A stretch of DNA of 64,000 bases from Brevundimonas sp. Root608 (GTDB lineage: Bacteria > Pseudomonadota > Alphaproteobacteria > Caulobacterales > Caulobacteraceae). Below, in pieces: positions 46,933 through 54,506 of the stretch. The notes under the pieces were generated by a model. It ran no database searches. It had not been told where the DNA came from and saw nothing but the letters and a program-made list of their open reading frames with translations. Position numbers and translations under genes: made by a program. Numbering within the stretch: position 1 is the first letter of the stretch; every line of letters starts with the position of its first letter. The stretch lies in assembly GCF_001427825.1 (NCBI RefSeq), contig NZ_LMGT01000001.1, positions 124,001 to 188,000 of the forward strand, in the 5' to 3' direction.

Positions 46933-47357
46933 GCGGCCAGCCCCTGCACGGCACGGTCGTGGCGCGCTGGGCCCCGGCCCACGGCTGGCGCGGCGTCCTG
47001 ATCACCGGTCCGTCCGGCGCGGGCAAGAGCGACCTCGCCCTGCGCCTGATCGGGCGGGGCTGGCGGCTGGTGGCCGATGACTACGCCCACGTCGTCGCCT
47101 CGGGCGGGGCCCTCTATGCGACCTGCCCGACGGCGATCGAGGGCCGCATCGAGGCGCGGGGCGTGGGCGTCGTTCCGGCCAGCGCCCTCGGCCTGGTGCG
47201 GCTCGTGCTGGCCGTGGAGCTGTCCGCGGAGCCGATCGAACGCCTGCCCGAGGCGGCCGGGAGCGTCATCGGGGGCGTGCGGCTGCCGCTCGTCCGGCTG
47301 TGCGGTTTCGAGTCGTCGGCGGTCGAAAAGGTCACACTCCTGACCAGGCCGCTTTAA
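46929..47357 (+). CDS. hprK: Short HPr kinase/phosphorylase
   Basis: The 142-residue protein corresponds to the catalytic C-terminal domain of HprK only, as usual in alphaproteobacteria. It has the Walker A motif GPSGAGKS (27-34), the conserved LVADDYA segment, and IEARGVGVV. It phosphorylates HPr on the regulatory Ser and removes it again. It overlaps chvG by 4 bp (ATGA), tying PTS control to the Chv genes. Confidence 0.92.
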   Translation: MSGQPLHGTVVARWAPAHGWRGVLITGPSGAGKSDLALRLIGRGWRLVADDYAHVVASGGALYATCPTAIEGRIEARGVGVVPASALGLVRLVLAVELSAEPIERLPEAAGSVIGGVRLPLVRLCGFESSAVEKVTLLTRPL

Positions 47358-47443
47358 CCCGAGGCGGAGTTGGGCTATTCCGCCCGGCTTGCGGCGTGCT
47401 CAAGGGCCGTCGGACGCGGGGCGCGAGCTTTGGTAATGCCTTC

Positions 47444-47848
47444 ATGATCGGGCTGGTGATTGTCACCCACGGGGGACTGGCCTCGGAATTCCTTGCGGCG
47501 ATGGAGCACGTCGTGGGCCCCCAGCGCGGGGTCGCGGCCATCTGCATCGGTCCCGAGGACGACATGGAGCGCCGCCGGCGCGACATCGTCGATGCGGCCA
47601 ACGCCGTCAACGACGGGGACGGCGTCATCCTGCTGACCGACATGTTCGGCGGCACGCCGTCCAACCTGGCCATTTCGGTGATGGAGGAGACCCGCGCCGA
47701 GGTCATCGCCGGTCTGAACCTGCCGATGCTGATCAAACTGGCCAGCGTGCGCGGCCGCGAACCGCTGGAAGCCTGCGTGGCCCACGCCCAGGACGCCGGC
47801 CGCAAATATATCTCGGTGGCCAGCTGGGTGCTCCAGGGCGAGAAGTGA
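47444..47848 (+). CDS. PTS EIIA component, mannose family
   Basis: The 134-residue protein has the EIIA-Man layout: MIGLVIVTHGGLASEFL with phospho-His9, and LLTDMFGGTPSNLA around the mid-part. In alphaproteobacteria this EIIA has no sugar-transporting partner and serves regulation, being phosphorylated by HPr-P. The ATG at 47444 is chosen over the long upstream open frame, which overlaps hprK. Its stop is coupled to ptsH. Confidence 0.93.
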   Translation: MIGLVIVTHGGLASEFLAAMEHVVGPQRGVAAICIGPEDDMERRRRDIVDAANAVNDGDGVILLTDMFGGTPSNLAISVMEETRAEVIAGLNLPMLIKLASVRGREPLEACVAHAQDAGRKYISVASWVLQGEK

Positions 47849-47853
47849 CGGCG

Positions 47854-48132
47854 ATGTCGGGCACGTTCACCGCCACGGCCAACATCTGCAACACGCGCGG
47901 CCTCCACGCCCGCGCCTCGGCCAAATTCGTCAAACTGGCGTCCAGCTTCGACGCCGAGATCCATGTCACCCGCGACGGGGTGACGGTGAACGCCCTGTCG
48001 ATCATGGGCCTGCTGATGCTGGGGGCCGGCAACGGCTGCGGCATCGAGATCGTCGGCGAGGGCGCGGAGGCCGAGGCCGCCGTGGCCGCTCTCGCCGACC
48101 TCGTCGAACGGAAGTTCGACGAGGACCAGTAG
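47854..48132 (+). CDS. ptsH: Phosphocarrier protein HPr
   Basis: The 92-residue HPr has the active His18 in TRGLHARASAKFV and the regulatory Ser49 in NALSIMGLLML, the site for HprK. It receives phosphate from EI (not in this window) and passes it to EIIA. The ATG at 47854 is taken; a GTG at 47845 overlapping the EIIA stop is an alternative. It is the last gene of the chvI-chvG-hprK-EIIA-ptsH operon and ends 1 bp before the convergent trhO. Confidence 0.93.
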   Translation: MSGTFTATANICNTRGLHARASAKFVKLASSFDAEIHVTRDGVTVNALSIMGLLMLGAGNGCGIEIVGEGAEAEAAVAALADLVERKFDEDQ

Positions 48133-48133
48133 G

Positions 48134-49105
48134 TCAGTCCTCGGGCGAGGCCTGGACCGCCCCGATGTGGTCGACGCCGCGCCGCTCCGCGATCTCCACC
48201 TGCTTCGCCCGCTCGAGATATCGCGCCCGGTCGGCCCCGGTGCGCGTATCGGCGCAGCGCTCGCAGCTGACCCCTTCCACATAACGCGGCGAGGTCCGGC
48301 CTTCCGCGCTGACCGGCATGCGGCAGCCCCGGCACAGGGTGTGGCTGCCCGGCGTCAGGCCGTGGCCGACCGCGACGCGCTCATCGAAGACGAAGCATTC
48401 GCCACGCCACAGGCTTTCGGCCTCGGGCGTCATCTCCAGATAGCGCAGGACGCCGCCCTCCAGATGGAAGACGTCCCGGACGCCCTCGGCCTTGAGGAAG
48501 GCGGTCGCCTTCTCGCAGCGGATGCCGCCGGTGCAGTACATGGCGACCTTCGGCGGATCGGGCCGGTCCAGCAGCGCCCGCCCCTCGGTGCGGAACCAGT
48601 CCGGGAAGTCGCGGAAGCCGCGCGTATTGGGCTGGACCGCCCCCTCGAAGGCGCCGACGGCGGCCTCATAGTCGTTGCGGGTGTCGATGACGATCACGCC
48701 GGGATCGCGGATCAGGGCGTTCCAGTCCCCGGGTGCGACATAGGTCCCGGCGTCGGCGGGATCGAGGCCTGGCTGGCCCATGGTCACGATCTCGGGCTTG
48801 ATCCGCACCTTCATGCGGTGGAAGGGCATGGCCGCCGCCGTGGCGTATTTGACGTCGAGGTCGGCGAAGCCGGGCAGGGCGCGAATGCCCGCCAGCACGC
48901 GCTCGATCGCCGCTTCAGGACCCGCGATGGTGCCGTTCAGGCCTTCATGGGCGACCAGCAGGGTGCCGCGCAAATCGGGGCGGCAAAGCGCCTCGAGCCG
49001 GTCCCGAACGGCTTCGCAGTCCATGATGGCCGCGAACCGGTAGAGGGCGGCCACCGTCACCGGCCCGGGGGAGCGCACAGGAGCTGAACGGGCGGACTGG
49101 GTCAT
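48134..49105 (-). CDS. trhO: tRNA U34 hydroxylase TrhO (rhodanese family)
   Basis: TrhO makes 5-hydroxyuridine at the wobble base of several tRNAs, using oxygen. The 323-residue protein has an N-terminal RNA-binding-like part ([23 protein letters not shown]) and a rhodanese domain with the catalytic Cys in [15 protein letters not shown], then a Cys-rich C-terminal segment ([15 protein letters not shown]). The ATG at 49105 lies only 18 bp after the 3' end of tRNA-Ala on the same strand, with no visible Shine-Dalgarno. The upstream in-frame extension runs into the tRNA and is rejected. Confidence 0.95.
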   Translation of the reverse strand: MTQSARSAPVRSPGPVTVAALYRFAAIMDCEAVRDRLEALCRPDLRGTLLVAHEGLNGTIAGPEAAIERVLAGIRALPGFADLDVKYATAAAMPFHRMKVRIKPEIVTMGQPGLDPADAGTYVAPGDWNALIRDPGVIVIDTRNDYEAAVGAFEGAVQPNTRGFRDFPDWFRTEGRALLDRPDPPKVAMYCTGGIRCEKATAFLKAEGVRDVFHLEGGVLRYLEMTPEAESLWRGECFVFDERVAVGHGLTPGSHTLCRGCRMPVSAEGRTSPRYVEGVSCERCADTRTGADRARYLERAKQVEIAERRGVDHIGAVQASPED

Positions 49106-49123
49106 GTCGACAGTGCGGGTGCC

Positions 49124-49199
<76 letters not shown>

Positions 49200-49352
49200 G
49201 TTTCCGGGTGCAGGCGAGCCGGCGACATACGAGGGGCGGGGCGGGAGTGTCAACGGGGTTGAGGCTCCACGACGCCTGCGACGCCGGAATCGTTGGACGC
49301 GGGGCGCGGTCACGCTAGAAGCGGGACTGATCTTGTTTCGGGAGCCCCTTTC

Positions 49353-49658
49353 ATGGGTTACGCCATCGTCTGGCTGGTCACTACGATCCTGTCGCTCATG
49401 ACCTGGGCGATCATCCTGTCGGCCATCTTCAGCTGGCTGTTCGCCTTCGACGTCATCAACCGCCGCAACCGGTTCGTGAGCCAGCTGGCGGACTTCCTCG
49501 ACCGGATCACCGCGCCCCTGCTGGAGCCGTTCCGGCGGATCATCCCGCCTCTGGGCGGCATCGACATCTCGCCGATCGTGGTCCTGCTGCTGATCAATTT
49601 CGTGCGCATCCTGTTCATGCGTCTGACCGCGCCCGTGCTGATCCAGATGCTGGGATAG
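49353..49658 (+). CDS. YggT-family membrane protein
   Basis: A 101-residue protein with two hydrophobic hairpins typical of Ygg[21 protein letters not shown] ... and [17 protein letters not shown], with [22 protein letters not shown] as the conserved central segment. GGAG precedes the ATG at 49353. YggT proteins are linked to osmotic stress and, by context in other bacteria, cell division or Ycf19-type functions. Confidence 0.88.
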   Translation: MGYAIVWLVTTILSLMTWAIILSAIFSWLFAFDVINRRNRFVSQLADFLDRITAPLLEPFRRIIPPLGGIDISPIVVLLLINFVRILFMRLTAPVLIQMLG

Positions 49659-49783
49659 CGCGACCGCCGTGACACGCCTTCGCCCCTTCGCCACGGTCCG
49701 GCGCTTCCGGCCTTGCGCCGTCCGGCGAGGGTCCTAAGGTGCCGCTCCGACCGGGCCCAGCGCCCGCCAGCCAACCGGACTTC

Positions 49784-50662
49784 ATGACCACGATCCGATC
49801 CGTCGCCATCGTCGGCGCAGGCCAGATGGGCGCAGGCATCGCCCAGGCCGTGGCCGCGGGCGGCTATCAGGTGCTGCTGTACGACGCCGCCCGCGACCGC
49901 GTGCCCCAAGCCCAGGGGGCGATCGCCGCCAGCCTGGCGCGCCAGGTCGCGCGCGGCCTGATCGACCAGGCCGCCGCCGACGCCGCCCTGTCCCGCATCT
50001 CCGCCGCGCCCTCGCTCGCCGCCGCCGCCAAGGCCGATCTGGTGATCGAGGCCGCGATCGAGGACGAGGCGGTCAAGAAATCCATCCTCGCCGACCTGAC
50101 GCCGCATCTGGGCAAGGACACCCTGCTGGCGTCCAACACCTCGTCGATCTCCATCACCCGCCTGGCCTCGGCCACCGACCGGCCCGAGCGCTTCATCGGC
50201 CTGCATTTCATGAAGCCGGCCCCGGTGATGAAGCTGGTCGAGATCATCCGCGGCATCGCCACCGCGGCCAGCACCTATGACGCCGCGGTCGCCTTCGCCG
50301 AGTCACTGGGCAAGACGACGACCAATTCCGAGGATTTCCCCGCCTTCATCGTCAACCGCATCCTGGTGCCGATGATCAACGAGGCGGTCTATGTCCTCTA
50401 CGAGGGCGTCGGCGACGTCGCCTCGATCGACAAGGCGCTGAAACTGGGCGCCAACCATCCGATGGGGCCGCTGGAGTTGGCGGACTTCATGGGGCTGGAC
50501 GTCGTCCTGGCGATCATGAACGTGCTCTACGACGGTCTGGCCGACAGCAAATACCGGCCCTGTCCGCTTCTGGTGAAATACGTCGAGGCCGGCTGGCTGG
50601 GGCGCAAGTCCGGGCGCGGCTTCTACGACTATTCCGGCCCGGAACCGGCGCCGACCCGATGA
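49784..50662 (+). CDS. hbd: 3-hydroxybutyryl-CoA/3-hydroxyacyl-CoA dehydrogenase
   Basis: The 292-residue enzyme oxidises 3-hydroxyacyl-CoA with NAD. It has the dinucleotide motif VAIVGAGQMGAGIAQAV, the SNTSSISITRLA segment, the catalytic His in FIGLHFMKPAPVM with a Glu in the LVEII motif, and the C-terminal NHPMGPLELADFMGLD. The single-domain length fits stand-alone HBD-type enzymes. The next gene overlaps its stop (ATGA). Confidence 0.93.
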   Translation: MTTIRSVAIVGAGQMGAGIAQAVAAGGYQVLLYDAARDRVPQAQGAIAASLARQVARGLIDQAAADAALSRISAAPSLAAAAKADLVIEAAIEDEAVKKSILADLTPHLGKDTLLASNTSSISITRLASATDRPERFIGLHFMKPAPVMKLVEIIRGIATAASTYDAAVAFAESLGKTTTNSEDFPAFIVNRILVPMINEAVYVLYEGVGDVASIDKALKLGANHPMGPLELADFMGLDVVLAIMNVLYDGLADSKYRPCPLLVKYVEAGWLGRKSGRGFYDYSGPEPAPTR

Positions 50663-51228
50663 TCCCCACGCTGGAAAAGCCGGAAGACTTCCCGGGCCAG
50701 CAGCGCGTCTCCTGGCGGCGCGACCCGCAGCGCATCGTGCTGGCGGCGCTGGCCGGCGCCCTGTGGCCGCCGCTGGTCGTCACCCTGCTCATCTGGCCGC
50801 CGCGGAACTGGCTGCCCAGCCTAGAGATGGACTGGCGGCTGCTGGTGCTGGTCATCGGCATGGCCGCCGTGCCGGGCGGACTTTGGCTGCTGGCGCGCGA
50901 GCGGGACATGACCGGCCGTCCGGCGACCCGGCTGGGCGTGGTCTGGCGCTTCATGTTCTACGGCGGCCTGCTGGCGGCGGGTCTTCAGGCCATGCTGGCC
51001 CTGATCGTGTCGGTCGTGGGCCTGTTCGAGGCCGGCGGCATCGCCCAGGCCGCGGGCGCGACCGAGACGACCCTTCTGATCTACGGGGTCGGCGGCCTGC
51101 CGATCGCGGTCTTGCTGGGCGTCAGCTATGCGCTGTGGGCCGGCCTGTGCGCCGCCTTCATCGCCTTCATGCCCCAGCCCGAGGTGCGCGACCGGCTGGG
51201 CGTCATGCGGGACCGCGACCCGGGCTGA
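50659..51228 (+). CDS. Hypothetical membrane protein (4 TM)
   Basis: A 189-residue protein with four hydrophobic segments (about residues 27-46, 62-80, 95-120, 135-170) and a charged C terminus. It is translationally coupled to hbd. No family recognised. Confidence 0.7.
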   Translation: MIPTLEKPEDFPGQQRVSWRRDPQRIVLAALAGALWPPLVVTLLIWPPRNWLPSLEMDWRLLVLVIGMAAVPGGLWLLARERDMTGRPATRLGVVWRFMFYGGLLAAGLQAMLALIVSVVGLFEAGGIAQAAGATETTLLIYGVGGLPIAVLLGVSYALWAGLCAAFIAFMPQPEVRDRLGVMRDRDPG

Positions 51229-51295
51229 GGCCGATTTCCGTTTGACGCAGCCGGCGGTTCGGCCAAGCTTGTCGGGCCAATCCGGGGGACACGTC

Positions 51296-52561
51296 ATGGC
51301 CGCAGTCGAACTTCAGGCGCCGCCGCCCGCGGCGGACGCGACGCTCGGGCCGGTCAGGCCTGCGGACCGCATCTTCACGCTCGACATGCTCAGGGGCTGG
51401 GCGATTCTCGGCATTCTCGCCGTCAACGCCATGTCGTTCGTCTGGCCGGTGGCGCTGGAGATGACGACGGGCCTGCCCGAGCCCTGGCCGCACAATTCCT
51501 CCAACATCCTGGGCGCCTGGGTCACCGACGTCTTCTTCCAGGACAAGTTCCGCTCGATGTTCTCGATGCTGTTCGGCGTCTCGATCTTCCTGATCGGCGG
51601 CGAGCGGTTCGACGGCCCCCGAGGCCAGTTGCTGCGCCGCCGGCTGTTCTGGCTGGCGGTTTTCGGCCTGGTCCACGGCGCCGCCTTCTGGTTCGGCGAC
51701 ATCCTGCTGCACTACGCCTACTGCGGACTGATCGTGATGGTCATGCGGTCGTGGAAGGCCAGCCGCCTGATCTGGGTCGGAGGGGGGCTCAACCTGCTGT
51801 TCGGCCTGCTGTCGGCGGCCGCCATGCTGGCCGAGGCGGCGTTCGGCGGGGGCGGGGGCGGCCAGGCAGGCGGCGGCGGGAATCCGTTCGCGGTCACGCC
51901 CGAGGCCCTGACCGCCACCATCCACGCCTACCAGTCGGGCTGGCCCGCGGCGCAGATCGAGAACCTCAAGGCCTGGGCGATCCTGCAGGCCGCAAGCCTG
52001 ACGCTGGTCCCGATCACCGTGGGCCTGATGCTGCTGGGCCTGGGTCTGTTCAAGGCCGGCTTCCTGACCGGCCGGGCCCCGACCTGGATCTATCTGGTGG
52101 TGCTGATCCTCGGCGCGGCCAACCTCGCCTTCTTCGGCTGGCACCAATGGATCGAGGCCAATGCGGCGCCCGGAGAGGATCCGACCGGCGGCCTCGCCGG
52201 CGTGGGGGGCAGTTTCGCGCCCCTGATCACCCTCGGCTACGCCAGCCTGCTGATCCTGATGACCCGGTTCGGCCTGAAGCCGCTGACGCAGTTGCTGGCC
52301 CCGGTCGGACGGATGGCCTTCACCAACTACCTGACCCAGACCCTGATCATGTCGACCCTGTTCTACATGCCCTGGGGTCCGCACTGGTTCGGGACCATGG
52401 GGCCGGGAGCCTTGTGGGGCGTGGTCGCGGCGGTGTGGATCGCCCAGTTGATCTGGTCGCCGCTGTGGCTGTCGGTCTTCACCATGGGCCCGCTGGAGTG
52501 GCTGTGGCGCTGCCTGACCTACAGGCGGATGGTGCCTCTGCGGAAGGCCCCGCTCGCCTGA
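51296..52561 (+). CDS. DUF418/YeiB-family membrane protein
   Basis: The 421-residue polytopic protein starts its membrane domain at LDMLRGWAILGILAVNAMSF and ends with the DUF418 region (VGRMAFTNYLTQTLIMSTLFY ... PLWLSVFTMGPLEWLWR). A Gly-rich hydrophilic loop, with a run of Gly around residue 185, follows TM5. Such proteins are predicted to modify or transport lipids or acyl groups, but roles are not settled. The ATG at 51296 is favoured; the open frame upstream overlaps the previous gene. Confidence 0.88.
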   Translation: MAAVELQAPPPAADATLGPVRPADRIFTLDMLRGWAILGILAVNAMSFVWPVALEMTTGLPEPWPHNSSNILGAWVTDVFFQDKFRSMFSMLFGVSIFLIGGERFDGPRGQLLRRRLFWLAVFGLVHGAAFWFGDILLHYAYCGLIVMVMRSWKASRLIWVGGGLNLLFGLLSAAAMLAEAAFGGGGGGQAGGGGNPFAVTPEALTATIHAYQSGWPAAQIENLKAWAILQAASLTLVPITVGLMLLGLGLFKAGFLTGRAPTWIYLVVLILGAANLAFFGWHQWIEANAAPGEDPTGGLAGVGGSFAPLITLGYASLLILMTRFGLKPLTQLLAPVGRMAFTNYLTQTLIMSTLFYMPWGPHWFGTMGPGALWGVVAAVWIAQLIWSPLWLSVFTMGPLEWLWRCLTYRRMVPLRKAPLA

Positions 52562-52612
52562 GGCTGATCGGCGTCGTTGCCCGGCGACGGGCGATGGCTT
52601 AAGCGGCGCGGC

Positions 52613-54106
52613 ATGAGCACCGACGCGCCGTCCCGCCCCGAAGCCCGCAATCCGCGGGGGTTCGCCGACCGCCGAGGGGCGGACCTTGTCGCCGAGCGCC
52701 GCCTCGTGGCGCGCGTGTCCGCGGTCTATGAGCGCTGGGGCTTCGAGCCGCTGGAGACCGGCGCCTTCGAATACGCCGACGCCCTGGGCAAATTCCTGCC
52801 TGACGCCGACCGTCCGAACGAGGGCGTCTTCGCCCTGCAGGACGACGACGATCAGTGGATGGCCCTGCGCTACGACCTGACCGCGCCGCTGGCCCGGTTC
52901 GCGGCCCAGGGCTGGGAGACCCTGCCCAAGCCGTTCCGCCGCTACGCCTTCGGCCCGGTGTGGCGCAACGAGAAGCCAGGCCCCGGCCGCTTCCGCGAAT
53001 TCGTCCAGTGCGACGCCGACACCGTCGGTTCGGACCGGCCCGAGGCCGACGCCGAGATCATCGCCATGGCCTGCGAGGGCCTGCGCGCCGCCGGTCTGGA
53101 CGCGGACAAGGCCGTGGTCCGGGTCTCGAACCGCAAGCTGTTCGACGGCCTGTTCGAGGCGGGCGGCGTCATCGATCCCGGCCAGCGCCTGACCGCGCTT
53201 CGCGCCATCGACAAATTCGACCGGCTGGGCTGGGACGGGGTGTCGGCCCTTCTCGGCGAGGGCCGGCTGGACGAGTCCGGCGACTATACGAAGGGGGCCA
53301 ACCTGCCGATCGGCGTGGCCGCGACCATCGAGGCCTTCCTCGCCTCGGCGGGGGACTCGGCCCTGTCCCGGACCGCGACGCTCGAGGCCGTGGCCCGCGC
53401 GGGAGGCCTGGGCGCCACCGGCGAGGCGGCGCTGGAAGAGCTGGCGGCGATCGACCGCGCCCTGACCGCGATGAAGGTCAGCGAGGACGCCGTGCGCTTC
53501 GACCCCACCATCGTGCGCGGGCTGGAATACTACACCGGCGCCGTGTTCGAGGCCGAGCTGCTGCTGGACACTACCGACGACAAGGGCCGGGCCGTGCGCT
53601 TCGGCTCGATCGGCGGCGGCGGGCGCTATGACGATCTGGTCGCCCGCTTCACCGGCGAGCGCCTGCCGGCCACCGGCTTCTCGTTCGGCGTCTCGCGCCT
53701 GGCCTCGGCCCTGAAGGCGGCGGGCAGGGGGGCGGCGGATTCGGTGCGCGGTCCGGTCGTGGTCATCGTCTTTTCGGACGCCGACATGCAGCACTATCTC
53801 GACGCGGTGTCGGAGCTGCGCAACGCCGGGATCGCCGCCGAACTCTACCTCGGCCGGGCGGGCATGAAGGCGCAGATGAAATACGCCGACCGGCGCGGCG
53901 CCCCCGCCGCCGTCATCCTCGGCGGCGACGAGATCGCGGCCGGCCAGGTCACGGTCAAGGACCTCGACGCCGGCCGAATTCTCGCCGCCGGCGTGACCGA
54001 CAACGAGGCGTGGAAATCGGAGCGTCCGGGCCAAAGGGTGGTCGCGCGCGGCGAGCTGGTCGCGACCGTCCGGGCCATCGTCGAGGGCGCGCGCACAGGT
54101 TCGTGA
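52613..54106 (+). CDS. hisS: Histidyl-tRNA synthetase
   Basis: HisS charges tRNA-His. The 497-residue protein has class II motif 2 (FRRYAFGPVWRNEKPGPGR), the FVQCDADTVG segment, the His-specific motif VRGLEYYTGAVFEAEL, motif 3 GSIGGGGRYDDLV ... TGFSFGVSRL, and a C-terminal anticodon-binding domain. The length is at the long end of the family, as usual for alphaproteobacteria. The ATG at 52613 is used. A terminator follows at 54274-54310. Confidence 0.95.
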   Translation: MSTDAPSRPEARNPRGFADRRGADLVAERRLVARVSAVYERWGFEPLETGAFEYADALGKFLPDADRPNEGVFALQDDDDQWMALRYDLTAPLARFAAQGWETLPKPFRRYAFGPVWRNEKPGPGRFREFVQCDADTVGSDRPEADAEIIAMACEGLRAAGLDADKAVVRVSNRKLFDGLFEAGGVIDPGQRLTALRAIDKFDRLGWDGVSALLGEGRLDESGDYTKGANLPIGVAATIEAFLASAGDSALSRTATLEAVARAGGLGATGEAALEELAAIDRALTAMKVSEDAVRFDPTIVRGLEYYTGAVFEAELLLDTTDDKGRAVRFGSIGGGGRYDDLVARFTGERLPATGFSFGVSRLASALKAAGRGAADSVRGPVVVIVFSDADMQHYLDAVSELRNAGIAAELYLGRAGMKAQMKYADRRGAPAAVILGGDEIAAGQVTVKDLDAGRILAAGVTDNEAWKSERPGQRVVARGELVATVRAIVEGARTGS

Positions 54107-54310
54107 GTTATCGCCGATAACCCATAAATTCCCGATGGTTCCGCAAGGCTTTCATTGACTTGAACGGCGAAATGTCGTTTTTCTGACGCACTCGGGAAGC
54201 GCAGCGTTTCGGCGCAGCAGCGGCCCGGAGGCGTTTCGGGGAGGAAACGTCCGCTCGTCAAAGAGCGAAAAGAAGCCCGCCGCGATGTATCCCCCGCGGC
54301 GGGCTTTTTT
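54107..54310 (+). other. hisS downstream region with hairpin and terminator
   Basis: The 200 bp after hisS contain no gene. A stem-loop GCGTTTC-GGGGAG-GAAACGT lies at 54231-54250, and the intrinsic terminator GCCCGCCGCG ... CGCGGCGGGC-TTTTTT at 54274-54310. The stretch could be a 3' UTR or a separate short RNA; a possible TTGACT -35 at ~54155 has no good -10. GGGAGGAAACG here is complementary to the anti-SD segment of the sRNA at 32376-32457. Confidence 0.55.
54274..54310 (+). terminator. Terminator downstream of hisS
   Basis: An 11-bp perfect stem AGCCCGCCGCG/CGCGGCGGGCT with a 10-base loop, then TTTTT. Confidence 0.9.
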
Positions 54311-54351
54311 GCGTCTGGAGATCAGCGCTATGGCCCGCCGCCTGGGCGCGG

Positions 54352-54499
54352 CTCTCCCTCCCCCGAAGTGGGGAGGGAAGGCGAGGCGCAGCCGAGCCCG
54401 GGTGGGGAAGTGCGACCCATCTGCCGTCGGCGCCCGAGGCTGCAGTTCCCCACCCGGATCGCTTCGCGATCGTCCCTCCCCATGAAGGGGAGGGAGAAC
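54352..54499. repeat. GGGAGGG-type intergenic repeat, copy 2
   Basis: CTCTCCCTCCCCCGAAGTGG at the left and CCCTCCCCATGAAGGGGAGGG at the right are inverted, with inner GGGTGGGGAAG/TTCCCCACCCGG. The GATCGCTTCGCGATCG hairpin near 54455-54475 matches the GTCGCGAAGCGAC hairpin of copy 1 (34045-34156). It ends 7 bp before the M13 stop codon. Confidence 0.8.
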
Positions 54500-54506
54500 G
54501 TGACTT

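Noticed and set aside
51203..54034. A 943-codon antisense frame over the DUF418 and hisS genes
   Set aside because: No family features, and it spans two well-supported genes; a codon-bias shadow.
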